From Allopusillimonas sp008369125 (GTDB lineage: Bacteria; Pseudomonadota; Gammaproteobacteria; Burkholderiales; Burkholderiaceae_B): DNA of 64,000 nucleotides. Made by a program: the position numbers and the translations under genes. Numbering within the stretch: the stretch's first letter is position 1; each line of letters opens with the position of its first letter. Below the pieces are notes generated by a model. It searched no databases and was not told the DNA's origin. It worked only from the letters and a program-made list of their open reading frames with translations. Location of the stretch: NCBI RefSeq assembly GCF_008369125.1, contig NZ_VOAY01000001.1, positions 1,674,001-1,738,000 on the forward strand, written 5' to 3'. This document shows, in pieces, positions 25,448-34,914 of this stretch.

Positions 25448-26956
25448 TCAAGGCTGAATCTCCTGCTTCTGTGTTGTCATTCTGTATGCGCCCCGGCAAA
25501 GCGGAAAAATCCAGATTAAAAGGGCAAAAATCCCCAGCGTGCAGGCAATGGGTCGACTGAAGAACATAAGCAGATTCCCGTCGGCCTTGATCATCGAGAA
25601 AACAAAGTGTTCCTCAAGCATCCCTCCCAGCACAACACCGAGCACAGCCGGCGCAATCGGAAAACTGTTTTCTTCCATCAGATAAGCCAAGATGCCGACA
25701 GCCAGCATGACGATGACATCAAACACACTGTTATTGATCGCAAACGTACCGACGATGCAAAACAGAAGTATGAGTGGCATCAATATATTGCGCGGCACGT
25801 TCAACACCCTCCTGGCCAACTTCACTGCAAGGTAACCCAGAGGCAACATGATGATATTTGCCAGAATAAAAACCAGAAACACGGAATAAATTTCCACCGG
25901 GCTGTTCGTGAAAATCAGTGGGCCAGGTGCGAGATTCTTCATATAGAGCACACCTATCACTATGGCCGTGATGGAGTCTCCAGGAATCCCAAACACAAGC
26001 GCCGGTATCCAGGCTCCAGCCAGCGCAGAGTTGTTCGCCGCGCCAGCCTCAACGATGCCCTCGACATGACCGGTACCGAACTTTTCCGGTTCGCGCGAAA
26101 ATCGCTTGCTCACGCCATAAGACATCCAGGCGGCTATATCGGCACCTGCTCCAGGCAATGCCCCGACAATGGTGCCCAGCACACTGCCTCGAACCACACT
26201 CTTGGGATACTTGCGCATCAGGCCCCACATGCCGGTAAACAAATTACCCACCTGCGTGGTGATCACCAGCTTTTTCTGCTCGGCGTCAGTGGCATAGCGC
26301 AACACCTCGGAGACCGCAAACATGCCGACCATCATAGGCAGTAGGGTCACGCCATTGAGCAAATCATCATTACCAAACGTAAATCGCGGAAAAGCAGCGG
26401 GGTTGTTCATGCCAACGCAGGCCAGAAAAAGCCCGATCAGCAGAGAAACAAATCCTCGCAGCGTACTCGCAGGCGAAATAAAAATTGCGCAGGACAGACC
26501 AAGTACCACCAGCCAAAAAAACTCGTACGATGAAAAATTGAGTGCCAGATCTGCCAGCATGGGCGCACAGGTAATCAGCACCAGTGTTCCAAACAAGCCA
26601 CCTATGCATGAAAAAACGACACTAGCGCCAAGCGCCTGATTGGCCAGGCCCTTCTTGGTCATCGCATAGGCTTCGTCGGTGTATGCGGCTGATGAGGGCG
26701 TGCCGGGAATTCGCAACAGGCACCCCGGGATGTCACCCGAGGTAATGGCCATCGCCGTGGCGGTTACCATCATTGCCACGGCCGGGACGGGGTCCATGAA
26801 GAAAGTAATGGGTACCAACAGTGCAACGGCCATGGTGGCGCTCAGGCCCGGCACCGCCCCGACAAACAACCCGAAGATTGCCGCTAGCAGCACGACACCC
26901 AGAACAAAAGGCTCGGTGATTTGATCAAAGGCGGCAAAGAGATTGGCTAGGTCCAT
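25448..26956 (-). CDS. tctA: Tripartite tricarboxylate transporter, TctA permease
   Basis: A 502-residue multi-pass inner-membrane protein. The N-terminal LFVGAVPGLSATMAVALLVPITF and the mid-protein LGTIVGALPGAGADIAAWMSYG are the paired TctA glycine-rich motifs; GIVEAGAANNSALAGAWIPALVFGIPGDS is also typical. It works with TctB and a TctC binding protein for carboxylate uptake. It starts four bases after tctB. Its 3' end abuts the Ldh_2 remnant. Confidence 0.95.
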   Translation of the reverse strand: MDLANLFAAFDQITEPFVLGVVLLAAIFGLFVGAVPGLSATMAVALLVPITFFMDPVPAVAMMVTATAMAITSGDIPGCLLRIPGTPSSAAYTDEAYAMTKKGLANQALGASVVFSCIGGLFGTLVLITCAPMLADLALNFSSYEFFWLVVLGLSCAIFISPASTLRGFVSLLIGLFLACVGMNNPAAFPRFTFGNDDLLNGVTLLPMMVGMFAVSEVLRYATDAEQKKLVITTQVGNLFTGMWGLMRKYPKSVVRGSVLGTIVGALPGAGADIAAWMSYGVSKRFSREPEKFGTGHVEGIVEAGAANNSALAGAWIPALVFGIPGDSITAIVIGVLYMKNLAPGPLIFTNSPVEIYSVFLVFILANIIMLPLGYLAVKLARRVLNVPRNILMPLILLFCIVGTFAINNSVFDVIVMLAVGILAYLMEENSFPIAPAVLGVVLGGMLEEHFVFSMIKADGNLLMFFSRPIACTLGIFALLIWIFPLCRGAYRMTTQKQEIQP

Positions 26957-26960
26957 GTGT

Positions 26961-27437
26961 TTACCAGGCCATGGGTTCTAGCAGGCCCCAAGGCAAAGGC
27001 ACCTTGAGAACGCTATAGAACATAACGTGAATGACCATGACGCTGACAAACGCCACCACGAATGTGCGCAACCAGGTTACGCCAAACACGCGGAACAGCA
27101 CACATAGAATTATGAATGCACAAAGCAGAAATCCAAGTGTCGAGCCCAACTCAAAGTAAAACACCAACGATGCGGGTACTAGCAAAAAGCGCAGCACAGC
27201 ACGCCGGTCCCTGAGCCAGGAAGCACGCACAAGGGAAGCCCGGCTTACGACGCGTTTGCGCATGCCTTGAACGACCAGCATTACAGCGCAGATGAATAAG
27301 CCGCTGGAGATCAAAACAGGAAACAGGCTGGCCCCGAAATGCTGACCAGGTATCACAGGAAATGTCAGGGCGACGGCAAATACAATTACAGAAAAAATTC
27401 CCAGCACAACCCCGATCAAGGTGTCATCGAATTTCAC
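26961..27437 (-). CDS. tctB: Tripartite tricarboxylate transporter, TctB small subunit
   Basis: A 158-residue protein with four hydrophobic segments (about 8-28, 38-58, 84-116 and 122-142), the size and topology of TctB. Sequence conservation in this family is weak, so the call rests on topology and its position between tctC and tctA. Confidence 0.88.
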   Translation of the reverse strand: MKFDDTLIGVVLGIFSVIVFAVALTFPVIPGQHFGASLFPVLISSGLFICAVMLVVQGMRKRVVSRASLVRASWLRDRRAVLRFLLVPASLVFYFELGSTLGFLLCAFIILCVLFRVFGVTWLRTFVVAFVSVMVIHVMFYSVLKVPLPWGLLEPMAW

Positions 27438-27513
27438 TGAAGGCTCGCAAAAAGGTATTTCGCGCGCCGGGCCTCAAGCACTGAACCCGCGCACACTTTT
27501 TCACAACGGCGAC

Positions 27514-28494
27514 TCAGTTGGGCGCCGGACGTTCCATGCCTATCGCCGTAATAACCTCTCCAAAGTCATCCATGGATTTCTTCATGTAGGCGCCATACTC
27601 TGTACCGCTTGCATAGCCAATGCCAAAACCGCGCTTTTGCATGAAATCTTTGAATTCCTGGCTGTGATTTACCTTGTCGAGCGCGGCCTCCATCTTGCTG
27701 ACTACGTCATCAGGCAAACCTTTGGGGCCGGCAATGCCACGCCAGACGCCAATTCTCCAGTCACTGCCTATGGATTCCTTCAGAGTGGGGACATCGGGAT
27801 AGAGCGGTTCGCGCTTGTCGGCCATTACGGCCAGGGGCCGCGCCTTGCCGGCGTCTATCATTGACCGGGCCTCGGGTAACGATGTCGGAACAATATCAAT
27901 GCCACCGGCCGCCAATTCCAGCATCGCCGGCGCTGCGCCGTTTGAAGGTATAAACGGCACACTGGCAGGATCCAGCTTCATGTTTTTCAACAAGCCGGCC
28001 AGGGCAATATGCCAGATACCCCCCTGCCCCGTGCCCGAAGCCTTAAGCTTGCCAGGGTTGGCCTTGATGGCATCCATCAGTTCACCCATAGTTTTGTATG
28101 GGGAATCAGCACTCACGGAAACGGCTGCTGGATCTACATTCATGAGAGCCAAAGGCGTGTAGTCAGCGGGTGTAAGCTTGGTCAGGCCCTGATGCCGCAT
28201 CATGGCAATTTCGACGGTGAGCATGCCCAGGGTGTAGCCGTCTGGTTTGGCCTTCGCAATGGCGGCATGCCCCACCACCCCGTTACCTCCTGTGCGGTTT
28301 ACGACATTGACGGGTTGACCCAACTCCTTTTCAAGCAAGGTGGCGATAATCCGTGCCGTCGCATCCGTTCCCCCGCCTGCACCCCATGCAACAATCATGG
28401 TGATGGGCCGTTCCGGCCAAGCTGCGTGAGCGGTGCCGACCACGACACTCGCACATAATGTCAGGCTCAGTGTTATCAATCGCTTTGATTTCAT
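27514..28494 (-). CDS. Tripartite tricarboxylate transporter binding protein (TctC/Bug)
   Basis: A 326-residue periplasmic binding protein of the Bug family, greatly expanded in Alcaligenaceae. A signal peptide (1-24, ending GTAHA-A) precedes WPERPITMIVAWGAGGGTDATARIIA, the conserved start of the fold. NRTGGNGVVGHAAIAKAKPDGYTLG and PLYPDVPTLKE are further family motifs. It is first in the tctCBA order and divergent from the IclR regulator. Ligand cannot be deduced. Confidence 0.94.
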   Translation of the reverse strand: MKSKRLITLSLTLCASVVVGTAHAAWPERPITMIVAWGAGGGTDATARIIATLLEKELGQPVNVVNRTGGNGVVGHAAIAKAKPDGYTLGMLTVEIAMMRHQGLTKLTPADYTPLALMNVDPAAVSVSADSPYKTMGELMDAIKANPGKLKASGTGQGGIWHIALAGLLKNMKLDPASVPFIPSNGAAPAMLELAAGGIDIVPTSLPEARSMIDAGKARPLAVMADKREPLYPDVPTLKESIGSDWRIGVWRGIAGPKGLPDDVVSKMEAALDKVNHSQEFKDFMQKRGFGIGYASGTEYGAYMKKSMDDFGEVITAIGMERPAPN

Positions 28495-28737
28495 TTGTCT
28501 CCGTCCTCTTTCTAGTTATTGGGACATCATCATTGACTTCACTCGGCCTAGTGCATCTACTTGGTGTCGAATATTTTTATGAGTGAAAACAATTTTCTTG
28601 TTAATGCTGAATATCGTAAGGCAGTAGCAGAGGCCAATCAATCAAAAATATCGTTTTTTATCTAAGGGATTTCCCTGCACACATCGGTGCAAAAGAAGTG
28701 GATAATCCAATTATTAATTTTTATATGTAAAAACAAC
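28495..28737. promoter_or_regulatory. Divergent control region between tctC and iclR-type gene
   Basis: This 243-base AT-rich gap must carry both promoters. AAAAATATCGTTTTT at 28644-28658 is an imperfect palindrome in the middle-to-right part and could be an operator for the adjacent IclR protein, since these regulators often bind such palindromes in the divergent promoter. This is inference; no consensus is established for this protein. Confidence 0.35.
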
Positions 28738-29544
28738 ATGACCTCACCGTCCTCTAATCGCTACAGTGCACCCGCTCTGGAGAAAGGCCTCGATATTTTG
28801 GAAGCCCTTGCCCAGAACGAAGACGGCTATACCCTAAATGAATTGAGCAAGACGCTGGGACGAAACGTTAACGAGATTTTCCGCATGGTCGTAACATTGC
28901 AGCACCGCGGGTATATCCAACAAGCCGAGCCAGACGACCGCTACTCATTGAGCATGAAACTCTTTCAACTTGCCCACTGCCAGCAGCCGATCAAATCACT
29001 CGTGCAAGCCGCTTTGCCACTTTTGAAAGAACTGGCGGAGCGCTCGCGTCAGTCATGTCATCTGTCTCTATTTCGTAGCGGTCGTATGGTCATCGTCGCT
29101 CAGGTCGACAGCCCGGAGCGATGGTCCTTTGGCTTGAAAGTGGGTGAGGCCATGGGGCTTACTGACACGTCGTCCGGCCATGTAATACTCGCCTACCAGG
29201 ACGAGATCGAGCGCACACGCATGCTAAGTAGTCACATTAAGGTCGAAGGCGAACTTCAAATGGACCCAGGTGAGCTTTTTTCAATCTTGAGGGAAGTGCG
29301 CAATAACGGCCATGCTTGCATGCCCAGCATACAGATCGGCGGAATCACAAATATCGCCTTCCCTGTTTTCAGCAATGGAGGCCGTGTGGCTGCGGCCATT
29401 AACGTGCCGCATATCGCCCGGGTAGACGGCACGCCGCGACCAAATATTGATCAGATCAAGGAGATCATGTCAAATATCTCGCTGCGCCTGTCGATGCGCA
29501 TCGGATATAACCCCGGCGCAACCGACGACGACACCCAGGCATAG
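28738..29544 (+). CDS. IclR-family transcriptional regulator
   Basis: A 268-residue regulator. The N-terminal winged helix (about 12-70: YSAPALEKGLDILEALAQNE...TLNELSKTLGRNVNEIFRMV) is followed by the IclR effector domain with LSLFRSGRMVIVAQVDSPER and GHVILAYQ. The start is the ATG at 28738; the longer frame from 28687 adds an unlikely hydrophobic stretch. It is divergent from tctCBA, so those genes and possibly the whole catabolic island are its likely targets. Effector is unknown. Confidence 0.92.
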   Translation: MTSPSSNRYSAPALEKGLDILEALAQNEDGYTLNELSKTLGRNVNEIFRMVVTLQHRGYIQQAEPDDRYSLSMKLFQLAHCQQPIKSLVQAALPLLKELAERSRQSCHLSLFRSGRMVIVAQVDSPERWSFGLKVGEAMGLTDTSSGHVILAYQDEIERTRMLSSHIKVEGELQMDPGELFSILREVRNNGHACMPSIQIGGITNIAFPVFSNGGRVAAAINVPHIARVDGTPRPNIDQIKEIMSNISLRLSMRIGYNPGATDDDTQA

Positions 29545-29580
29545 GTGAGATAAACCGGACGCCATCCCGTTTATCTCACC
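29544..29580. terminator. Inverted repeat between convergent iclR-type and M48 genes
   Basis: Perfect 12-base arms GGTGAGATAAAC / GTTTATCTCACC with a 13-base loop, sitting exactly between two convergent genes. It lacks a long T run, though CTTACTTTTT lies just beyond on the plus side. It probably ends transcription from both sides. Confidence 0.55.
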
Positions 29581-29585
29581 CTAGC

Positions 29586-30413
29586 TTACTTTTTGTACAA
29601 AGGCAGAACCTTGTTTGCCGCCTCTGTCAGGTCGGCGATGCGATTGGCCGCCGATGGATGGGTAGACAAAAACTCGGGCTGCTGACTACCGCCGCCAAGC
29701 GCTCCCATCTTCTGCCAGAGCGTGACTGCAGCGCGTGGATCGTACCCCGCTCTGGCCGCAAGCTCGACACCAATACGGTCGGCTTCGGCCTCATGCGTAC
29801 GGCTGTTGGGCAAGGTGAACATAACTTGCGACAGTGCGCCGCCCAAATCGCCCGTAGCGGTCGATCCGGTTACAGCAGACAACACCGACAAACCCATATT
29901 GGTGACCATTTGCTGGGAAACCTGTTCACGAGCATGTTCACGCAGCGCATGTGCCATCTCGTGTCCGATAACCGCAGCCAACTCATCGTCCGTAGGTTTG
30001 ATCTGATTGATCAGGCCGGTATACACCGCGATTTTGCCGCCGGGCATGCACCACGCGTTTACCTCGTCGGAGTTCAACACATGGACTTGCCAGTCCCAGT
30101 TAGCCGCATCAGGGCGAAACACACCGACCTGAGCGATCAACTTGTTTGCTATGGCCTGCACACGCTTGGTCTGCGCAGCATTTACATCAAGCGCCCCCTG
30201 CGTCTTGGCCTTGGAAAGCAGGCTGGAATACTGCTGTGCCGCTTCTTGCTGCAAGGCCTGCTCGGACACCAGGCCCGACATATATTGCTTGCGATCTACG
30301 CCCACGGCCCCCGAACTCGTTGTATCGACCGCTGCGCAGCCGCCCAGTGCAGTTGCAGCTGACACCAGCCCTACCATAAGCGTACGACGTACCAGTAGCA
30401 TATTTTTTTGCAT
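29586..30413 (-). CDS. M48-family metalloprotease lipoprotein (LoiP/YggG-like)
   Basis: A 275-residue outer-membrane-type lipoprotein. The start at 30413 (MQKNMLLVRRTLM) has AGGAGA just upstream. The lipobox LGGC gives Cys about 25 residues in. VIGHEMAHALREHAREQ contains the HExxH zinc site, and the third ligand is in HEAEADRIGVELAARAGYDP. Length and layout match LoiP/YggG, proteases involved in envelope quality control. It follows aroC by 32 bases but a functional tie is not evident. Confidence 0.92.
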   Translation of the reverse strand: MQKNMLLVRRTLMVGLVSAATALGGCAAVDTTSSGAVGVDRKQYMSGLVSEQALQQEAAQQYSSLLSKAKTQGALDVNAAQTKRVQAIANKLIAQVGVFRPDAANWDWQVHVLNSDEVNAWCMPGGKIAVYTGLINQIKPTDDELAAVIGHEMAHALREHAREQVSQQMVTNMGLSVLSAVTGSTATGDLGGALSQVMFTLPNSRTHEAEADRIGVELAARAGYDPRAAVTLWQKMGALGGGSQQPEFLSTHPSAANRIADLTEAANKVLPLYKK

Positions 30414-30445
30414 AAAACTCTCCTGTTTTTTACAACTCTCTGTAC

Positions 30446-31507
30446 CTAGACGCCACACTGGGCACGGTTACGCAGTGCATGATCAGCCAACACCAGTGCG
30501 AGCAGCGCCTCAGCGATAGGCGTGGCCCGAATCCCGACACATGGGTCATGACGCCCCAGGGTTTGAACCTTTACCGACTCGCCCGCACGATTAATAGACT
30601 GACGCTCTACACGTATGCTGGAGGTCGGCTTGATGGCGATGGACACCGTAATCGGCTGGCCTGAAGAAATACCACCCAGCACACCACCTGCATGATTTGT
30701 AAGAAAGCCGTTGGGGGTGATCTCATCGCCATGCGCAGAACCACGCTGAGTGATGCTATCAAACCCTGCGCCGATGGAAACGCCTTTTACCGCGTTCAGG
30801 CCCATCATGGCGTGGGCAATATCAGCATCAAGCCGATCGTAAAGCGGTTCGCCCCACCCTGCAGGCAGATTCTCGGCCACCACCTCAATACGCGCGCCTA
30901 TCGAATCACCGTCACGCCGAAGCTGGTCCATATAGGCCTCAAGCTCGGGAACAATTTTCTCGTTGGGCGCATAAAACGGGTTATTGGCGACATGATCCCA
31001 GGACTGAAAAGGGATGACAACAGGCCCCAACTGGCTCATGTAGCCGCGTATGCGTACGCCATGTGTCTGCAGCAACCATTTTTTGGCGATGGCACCTGCG
31101 GCGACGGTGGGCGCCGTAAGCCGTGCCGATGACCGCCCGCCACCACGCGGATCACGCTCTCCATATTTTTGGGTATAGGTAAAGTCAGCGTGGCCAGGCC
31201 GAAAGGTATCAACAATATTGCTGTAATCCTTGCTGCGGGCGTCGGTATTGCGTATGAGCAGCCCGATAGGCGTACCCGTGGTCAGCCCCTGGTAAACCCC
31301 AGACAGTATCTCGACCTGATCTGGCTCTTGGCGCTGGGTGACGTGGCGCGAGGTACCCGGACGGCGACGGTCGAGCTCGGCCTGGATATCGCTTTCATCC
31401 AACGGCAACCCTGGAGGGCAGCCGTCAACAATGGCGCCGATTGCGGGCCCGTGGGACTCGCCGAAATTGGTGACACAAAACAGTTTGCCTAATGTATTGC
31501 CGGACAT
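30446..31507 (-). CDS. aroC: Chorismate synthase
   Basis: A 353-residue FMN-dependent enzyme making chorismate from EPSP. The N-terminus NTLGKLFCVTNFGESHGPAIG, the middle SGVYQGLTTGTPIGLLI and the RGGGRSSARLTA motif are all diagnostic. The C-terminal segment GRHDPCVGIRATPIAEALLALVLADH completes the family pattern. Length is standard (about 350-360). Confidence 0.98.
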   Translation of the reverse strand: MSGNTLGKLFCVTNFGESHGPAIGAIVDGCPPGLPLDESDIQAELDRRRPGTSRHVTQRQEPDQVEILSGVYQGLTTGTPIGLLIRNTDARSKDYSNIVDTFRPGHADFTYTQKYGERDPRGGGRSSARLTAPTVAAGAIAKKWLLQTHGVRIRGYMSQLGPVVIPFQSWDHVANNPFYAPNEKIVPELEAYMDQLRRDGDSIGARIEVVAENLPAGWGEPLYDRLDADIAHAMMGLNAVKGVSIGAGFDSITQRGSAHGDEITPNGFLTNHAGGVLGGISSGQPITVSIAIKPTSSIRVERQSINRAGESVKVQTLGRHDPCVGIRATPIAEALLALVLADHALRNRAQCGV

Positions 31508-31565
31508 AATTTTCTTCTTCTACCTGATCTAGTGGTACTGATTTTATCTGACACGCAAAACGATG

Positions 31566-33059
31566 TTATGACGAGCAGCTGACTGCCAATGAGTCTGCCC
31601 ACTGAGGTGGTTCAGCCGCATAAGCCTCGTAACCGGCGCGTGGGGTATAGGGATCACGCAACAGCATCAGCAGGGTTTCAATTTCACTTGCATCACCTGC
31701 TGAGGCAGCGCGAATAGCGCCTTCGGCCAGATGGTTACGCAGTATATAAAGCGGGTTGGCACGGTTCATGCGCTTGATACGGCCAGCCTCATCGCCCTGA
31801 GCACCGCCGGCAAGGCGATCGACGCCCAGGCGCTCCAGATACTGGTTTAACCACGCGCGGGCCTCTTCGCCATCGGCAAATCGCTGCACAAAACCCTCGG
31901 GATCGGCTGGGGCCTCAGCCAGGGATCTAAAGCTCAGTGTGAAGTCAGCTTTTTGCGTATGCAGCAGTTGCCACCAGTCATCCACCAGCTTGTCGTCGTT
32001 ATCACGCCAACTGGCCAGACCCAGCTTACGGCACAGATTAGCCCTATAGCGATCCATAAACGCAGACTCATAGTGACGAAGGGCAGTCTTCATAGCCTCT
32101 GCATCAACGCCCAGGCTCAGCATTGGGCTGGCCAGGCGGTATAGATTCCAGTGGGCAACCGAAGGCTGGGCATTCCACGCATAACGGCCCTGGGTATCGC
32201 TGTGGTTGCACACATGATTAACCTGAAATGCATCCATAAACCCGTACGGGCCGTAATCGATGGTAAGACCCAATATCGACATGTTGTCAGTATTCATTAC
32301 GCCATGACAAAACCCGACAGTCTGCCAGTCGGCCATCAAGTGGGCGGTGCGCACGGCAACAGCCTGCATGAACCGCAGTATAGTGCCTTCTTCACCGCTG
32401 GCCTCGCCCGATGGCGCTTCACGACACTCGGGATAGTGACGATCGACCACATAATTAAGCAGCACACGCAGATTTTCGGGCGAACCGTACCATTGCTCAA
32501 ATGAGCCAAAACGCACGAAACTGGGCGACACTCGCGCAACGACAGCGGCGGTTTCAACGGTTTCGCGATAAACCGGATCGTCAGCAACAACCAAGGCCAA
32601 TGCACGTGTTGTCGGAATGCCAAGACCAGCCATGGCTTCGCTGGCCAGGTACTCACGTACAGAAGAACGCAAAACCGCCCTTCCATCGCCCATGCGCGAA
32701 TAAGGCGTGCGGCCTGACCCTTTAAGCTGCAACTCCCAGTTGCCGGAAGCGCTTACTACTTCACCCAGCAAATGTGCTCGCCCGTCACCCAGTTGGCCCG
32801 CCCAGACACCAAACTGATGACCACTGTATACCGCAGCCAGACTTTGCCCACCTGGTAACGGCGTATTGCCAGAAACTACGTCAAGAAATTCGGGTTTGGC
32901 CAGAGCCTCTGCGGACAACCCGAGCAAGTGGCCCACCTCGGGGTTGGCGTGCAACAGACGGGGGTTGTTGAGTGGCTGTGGCACCAATCGCGTATAAAAG
33001 GAGGACGGCAGATCTGCATACGAATTGACGACTTCAAGCCCAGCAAACGTATCAGTCAT
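31566..33059 (-). CDS. selO: Protein adenylyltransferase SelO (YdiU)
   Basis: A 497-residue pseudokinase-fold enzyme that transfers AMP from ATP to protein hydroxyl groups; in E. coli it is linked to oxidative stress. Motifs are YSGHQFGVWAGQLGDGRAHL, GSGRTPYSRMGDGRAVLRSS and MNTDNMSILGLTIDYGPYGF. The last residues are VSCSS; bacterial SelO has Cys where vertebrate SelO has selenocysteine three residues from the end, so the tail is intact. It starts within the stop region of the DUF2069 gene (four-base overlap). Confidence 0.95.
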   Translation of the reverse strand: MTDTFAGLEVVNSYADLPSSFYTRLVPQPLNNPRLLHANPEVGHLLGLSAEALAKPEFLDVVSGNTPLPGGQSLAAVYSGHQFGVWAGQLGDGRAHLLGEVVSASGNWELQLKGSGRTPYSRMGDGRAVLRSSVREYLASEAMAGLGIPTTRALALVVADDPVYRETVETAAVVARVSPSFVRFGSFEQWYGSPENLRVLLNYVVDRHYPECREAPSGEASGEEGTILRFMQAVAVRTAHLMADWQTVGFCHGVMNTDNMSILGLTIDYGPYGFMDAFQVNHVCNHSDTQGRYAWNAQPSVAHWNLYRLASPMLSLGVDAEAMKTALRHYESAFMDRYRANLCRKLGLASWRDNDDKLVDDWWQLLHTQKADFTLSFRSLAEAPADPEGFVQRFADGEEARAWLNQYLERLGVDRLAGGAQGDEAGRIKRMNRANPLYILRNHLAEGAIRAASAGDASEIETLLMLLRDPYTPRAGYEAYAAEPPQWADSLAVSCSS

Positions 33060-33433
33060 GGCGACACCTTACGCGCCCGTGCCGCACGCTTGGCGGGACG
33101 CAGATAAAATATGGCACAACAGTAAAACACCAGAGACAATACGACCTCCACGCCGCCCATAGCCGCAGACAAAGGTGATGGATCAGACCACGCCCTAACT
33201 ACGCCCTCGACGAAATAAAGCAGCACCAGCATGGACGCCCACTGCAAGGTATACAGGTTGCCACGCAGCACGCCGCGCAGAGGCAACAACAAGGGCAACG
33301 CCTTAAGCGCGAGCAATGAGCCACCGGGGCGCAGAGGCGCAATGCGCATCTCCCAAAGCAGGCAGAGAACAATGAGCGCAATCAGTGACGCCGAGGCGCC
33401 ATATCGCAAAACGGGATTCAATTGTGTAGTCAT
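33056..33433 (-). CDS. DUF2069 membrane protein
   Basis: A 125-residue protein with four predicted membrane helices and a basic C-terminal tail (RPAKRAARARKVSP). Its composition and length match the DUF2069 proteins found in beta- and gammaproteobacteria. Function is unknown. A GTG at 33460 would add nine residues. It overlaps selO by four bases (ATGA), so they are co-translated. It is divergent from the YihY gene. Confidence 0.8.
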   Translation of the reverse strand: MTTQLNPVLRYGASASLIALIVLCLLWEMRIAPLRPGGSLLALKALPLLLPLRGVLRGNLYTLQWASMLVLLYFVEGVVRAWSDPSPLSAAMGGVEVVLSLVFYCCAIFYLRPAKRAARARKVSP

Positions 33434-33507
33434 ACTGGTATTATCACTCGAAAGCGACACCGCTTGCCCACGATGATGCTTATGGTTATGAAAAGGTTTC
33501 AGCTTAG

Positions 33508-34914
33508 ATGACGGCCAATACTACAATCAAGACAGCCAGCAAAACGCCTGACTCACAGACCCCGAACAACCGCCCTTCACCGCAAGAAGTGGCTGCACGG
33601 CCCGACCCTGAGGTACCAACCCGATCTCCGCACCGCAACGCAATGAAAATCGTGCGTTTCGTGTTGCAACGCGCTGGCGAAAAACAACTCACACAAGTCG
33701 CCTCCAGCCTCACCTTTACGACGGTGCTAAGTCTTGTGCCTCTACTGGCCGTGGTACTGGCGCTGTTCACTGCGTTTCCGTTGTTTGGCGAATTCCGCGC
33801 GGCGCTCGAAAGCTTTCTGACGAGCAATCTCATGCCGGCCGCAGTATCCGAAAACGTCATGATGTACCTGAACCAATTTGCCGCCAAAGCTTCGGGGCTC
33901 ACTGCAGCCGGCAGCTTGTTTCTTATTGTCACGTCTGTTTCACTGATCATGACTGTGGACGAGGCACTCAATAATATCTGGAAGGTCGAGCACCAGCGGC
34001 CCATGGGTCAACGTATGCTGGTTTACTGGGCCATTATTTCGCTCGGGCCCATTCTTACCGGCGCCAGCCTCTGGGCCAGCGCCACTGTGGCGCGTGAGTC
34101 ACTCGGTCACGTCAACGAATTATCAGACGCACTGGGTGTAGTGCTGTCGCTGGTGCCGCTGATCGCTACGGGCCTGGGGTTTACTGTTCTGTTCACCATG
34201 GTGCCCAACCGCAAAGTACTGTGGCGTGACGCCTTGATAGGCGGCATCTGTACAGCGCTTGTACTCGAATTGATGCGCATGGGGTTTGCCTTTTATTTAG
34301 CGCGTTTCCCTTCGTATACCGTGATCTATGGCGCGTTCGCCACCCTGCCTATTTTCCTGCTCTGGATCTACCTGTCATGGCTGGTGATTTTGCTGGGCGC
34401 AACCCTGGCCGCCATTTTGCCGTCTTTGCGGCAGCGACGTTGGGCATTGCAACACTTCCCAGGCGATAAATTTATAGATGCTCTGCACGTACTGCATGCA
34501 CTCTGGAAGGCCCAACGAACAGCGACACCCGGGCGCAGTACGTCATTTCTACGTGAGCACCTGCATCTGCATGACGACGAACTCAGTCTTGTATTGAAAG
34601 AGTTGAAAGAGCTTGGTTACGTGGTTGACACCGAAAATGACGCAGGCGTGTTATGGGTACTGTCATGTGACCAGCGCGAAACCGACATCGGCCGCTTGCT
34701 CGACGCCATGGTCATTGATCGCAGCCAGCCTGGCCTTTATCAAAACCCGGCGTTGCTCGAAGCCATATCCACGTCAGTTGCAGGTGAAGCCGTACGGCTG
34801 GAAACCCTTTTCGAGACGGGCACGGCACTATCAGAAAACCCCGTATTGGTGCACAATACAAAAATAAAGCTGCAGAATCACAGCGAGGAGGGAAATCATG
34901 CTGAGAGTCAGTGA
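33508..34914 (+). CDS. YihY/UPF0761-family membrane protein with C-terminal extension
   Basis: A 468-residue inner-membrane protein. The core (about 45-315) has six hydrophobic segments. Family motifs are LTQVASSLTFTTVLSLVPLLAV, FPLFGEF and IYGAFATLPIFLLWIYLSWLVILLGA. Once called ribonuclease BN, the family is now considered not to be that enzyme. The first 45 residues are polar and disordered-looking. The last about 150 residues form a soluble domain with a winged-helix-like stretch (FLREHLHLHDDELSLVLKEL), longer than E. coli YihY (290). The final 17 bases overlap the CBS gene. Confidence 0.88.
   Translation: MTANTTIKTASKTPDSQTPNNRPSPQEVAARPDPEVPTRSPHRNAMKIVRFVLQRAGEKQLTQVASSLTFTTVLSLVPLLAVVLALFTAFPLFGEFRAALESFLTSNLMPAAVSENVMMYLNQFAAKASGLTAAGSLFLIVTSVSLIMTVDEALNNIWKVEHQRPMGQRMLVYWAIISLGPILTGASLWASATVARESLGHVNELSDALGVVLSLVPLIATGLGFTVLFTMVPNRKVLWRDALIGGICTALVLELMRMGFAFYLARFPSYTVIYGAFATLPIFLLWIYLSWLVILLGATLAAILPSLRQRRWALQHFPGDKFIDALHVLHALWKAQRTATPGRSTSFLREHLHLHDDELSLVLKELKELGYVVDTENDAGVLWVLSCDQRETDIGRLLDAMVIDRSQPGLYQNPALLEAISTSVAGEAVRLETLFETGTALSENPVLVHNTKIKLQNHSEEGNHAESQ

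Noticed and set aside
33100..33480. Plus-strand small frames opposite DUF2069
   Set aside because: Antisense shadows of a membrane-protein gene.
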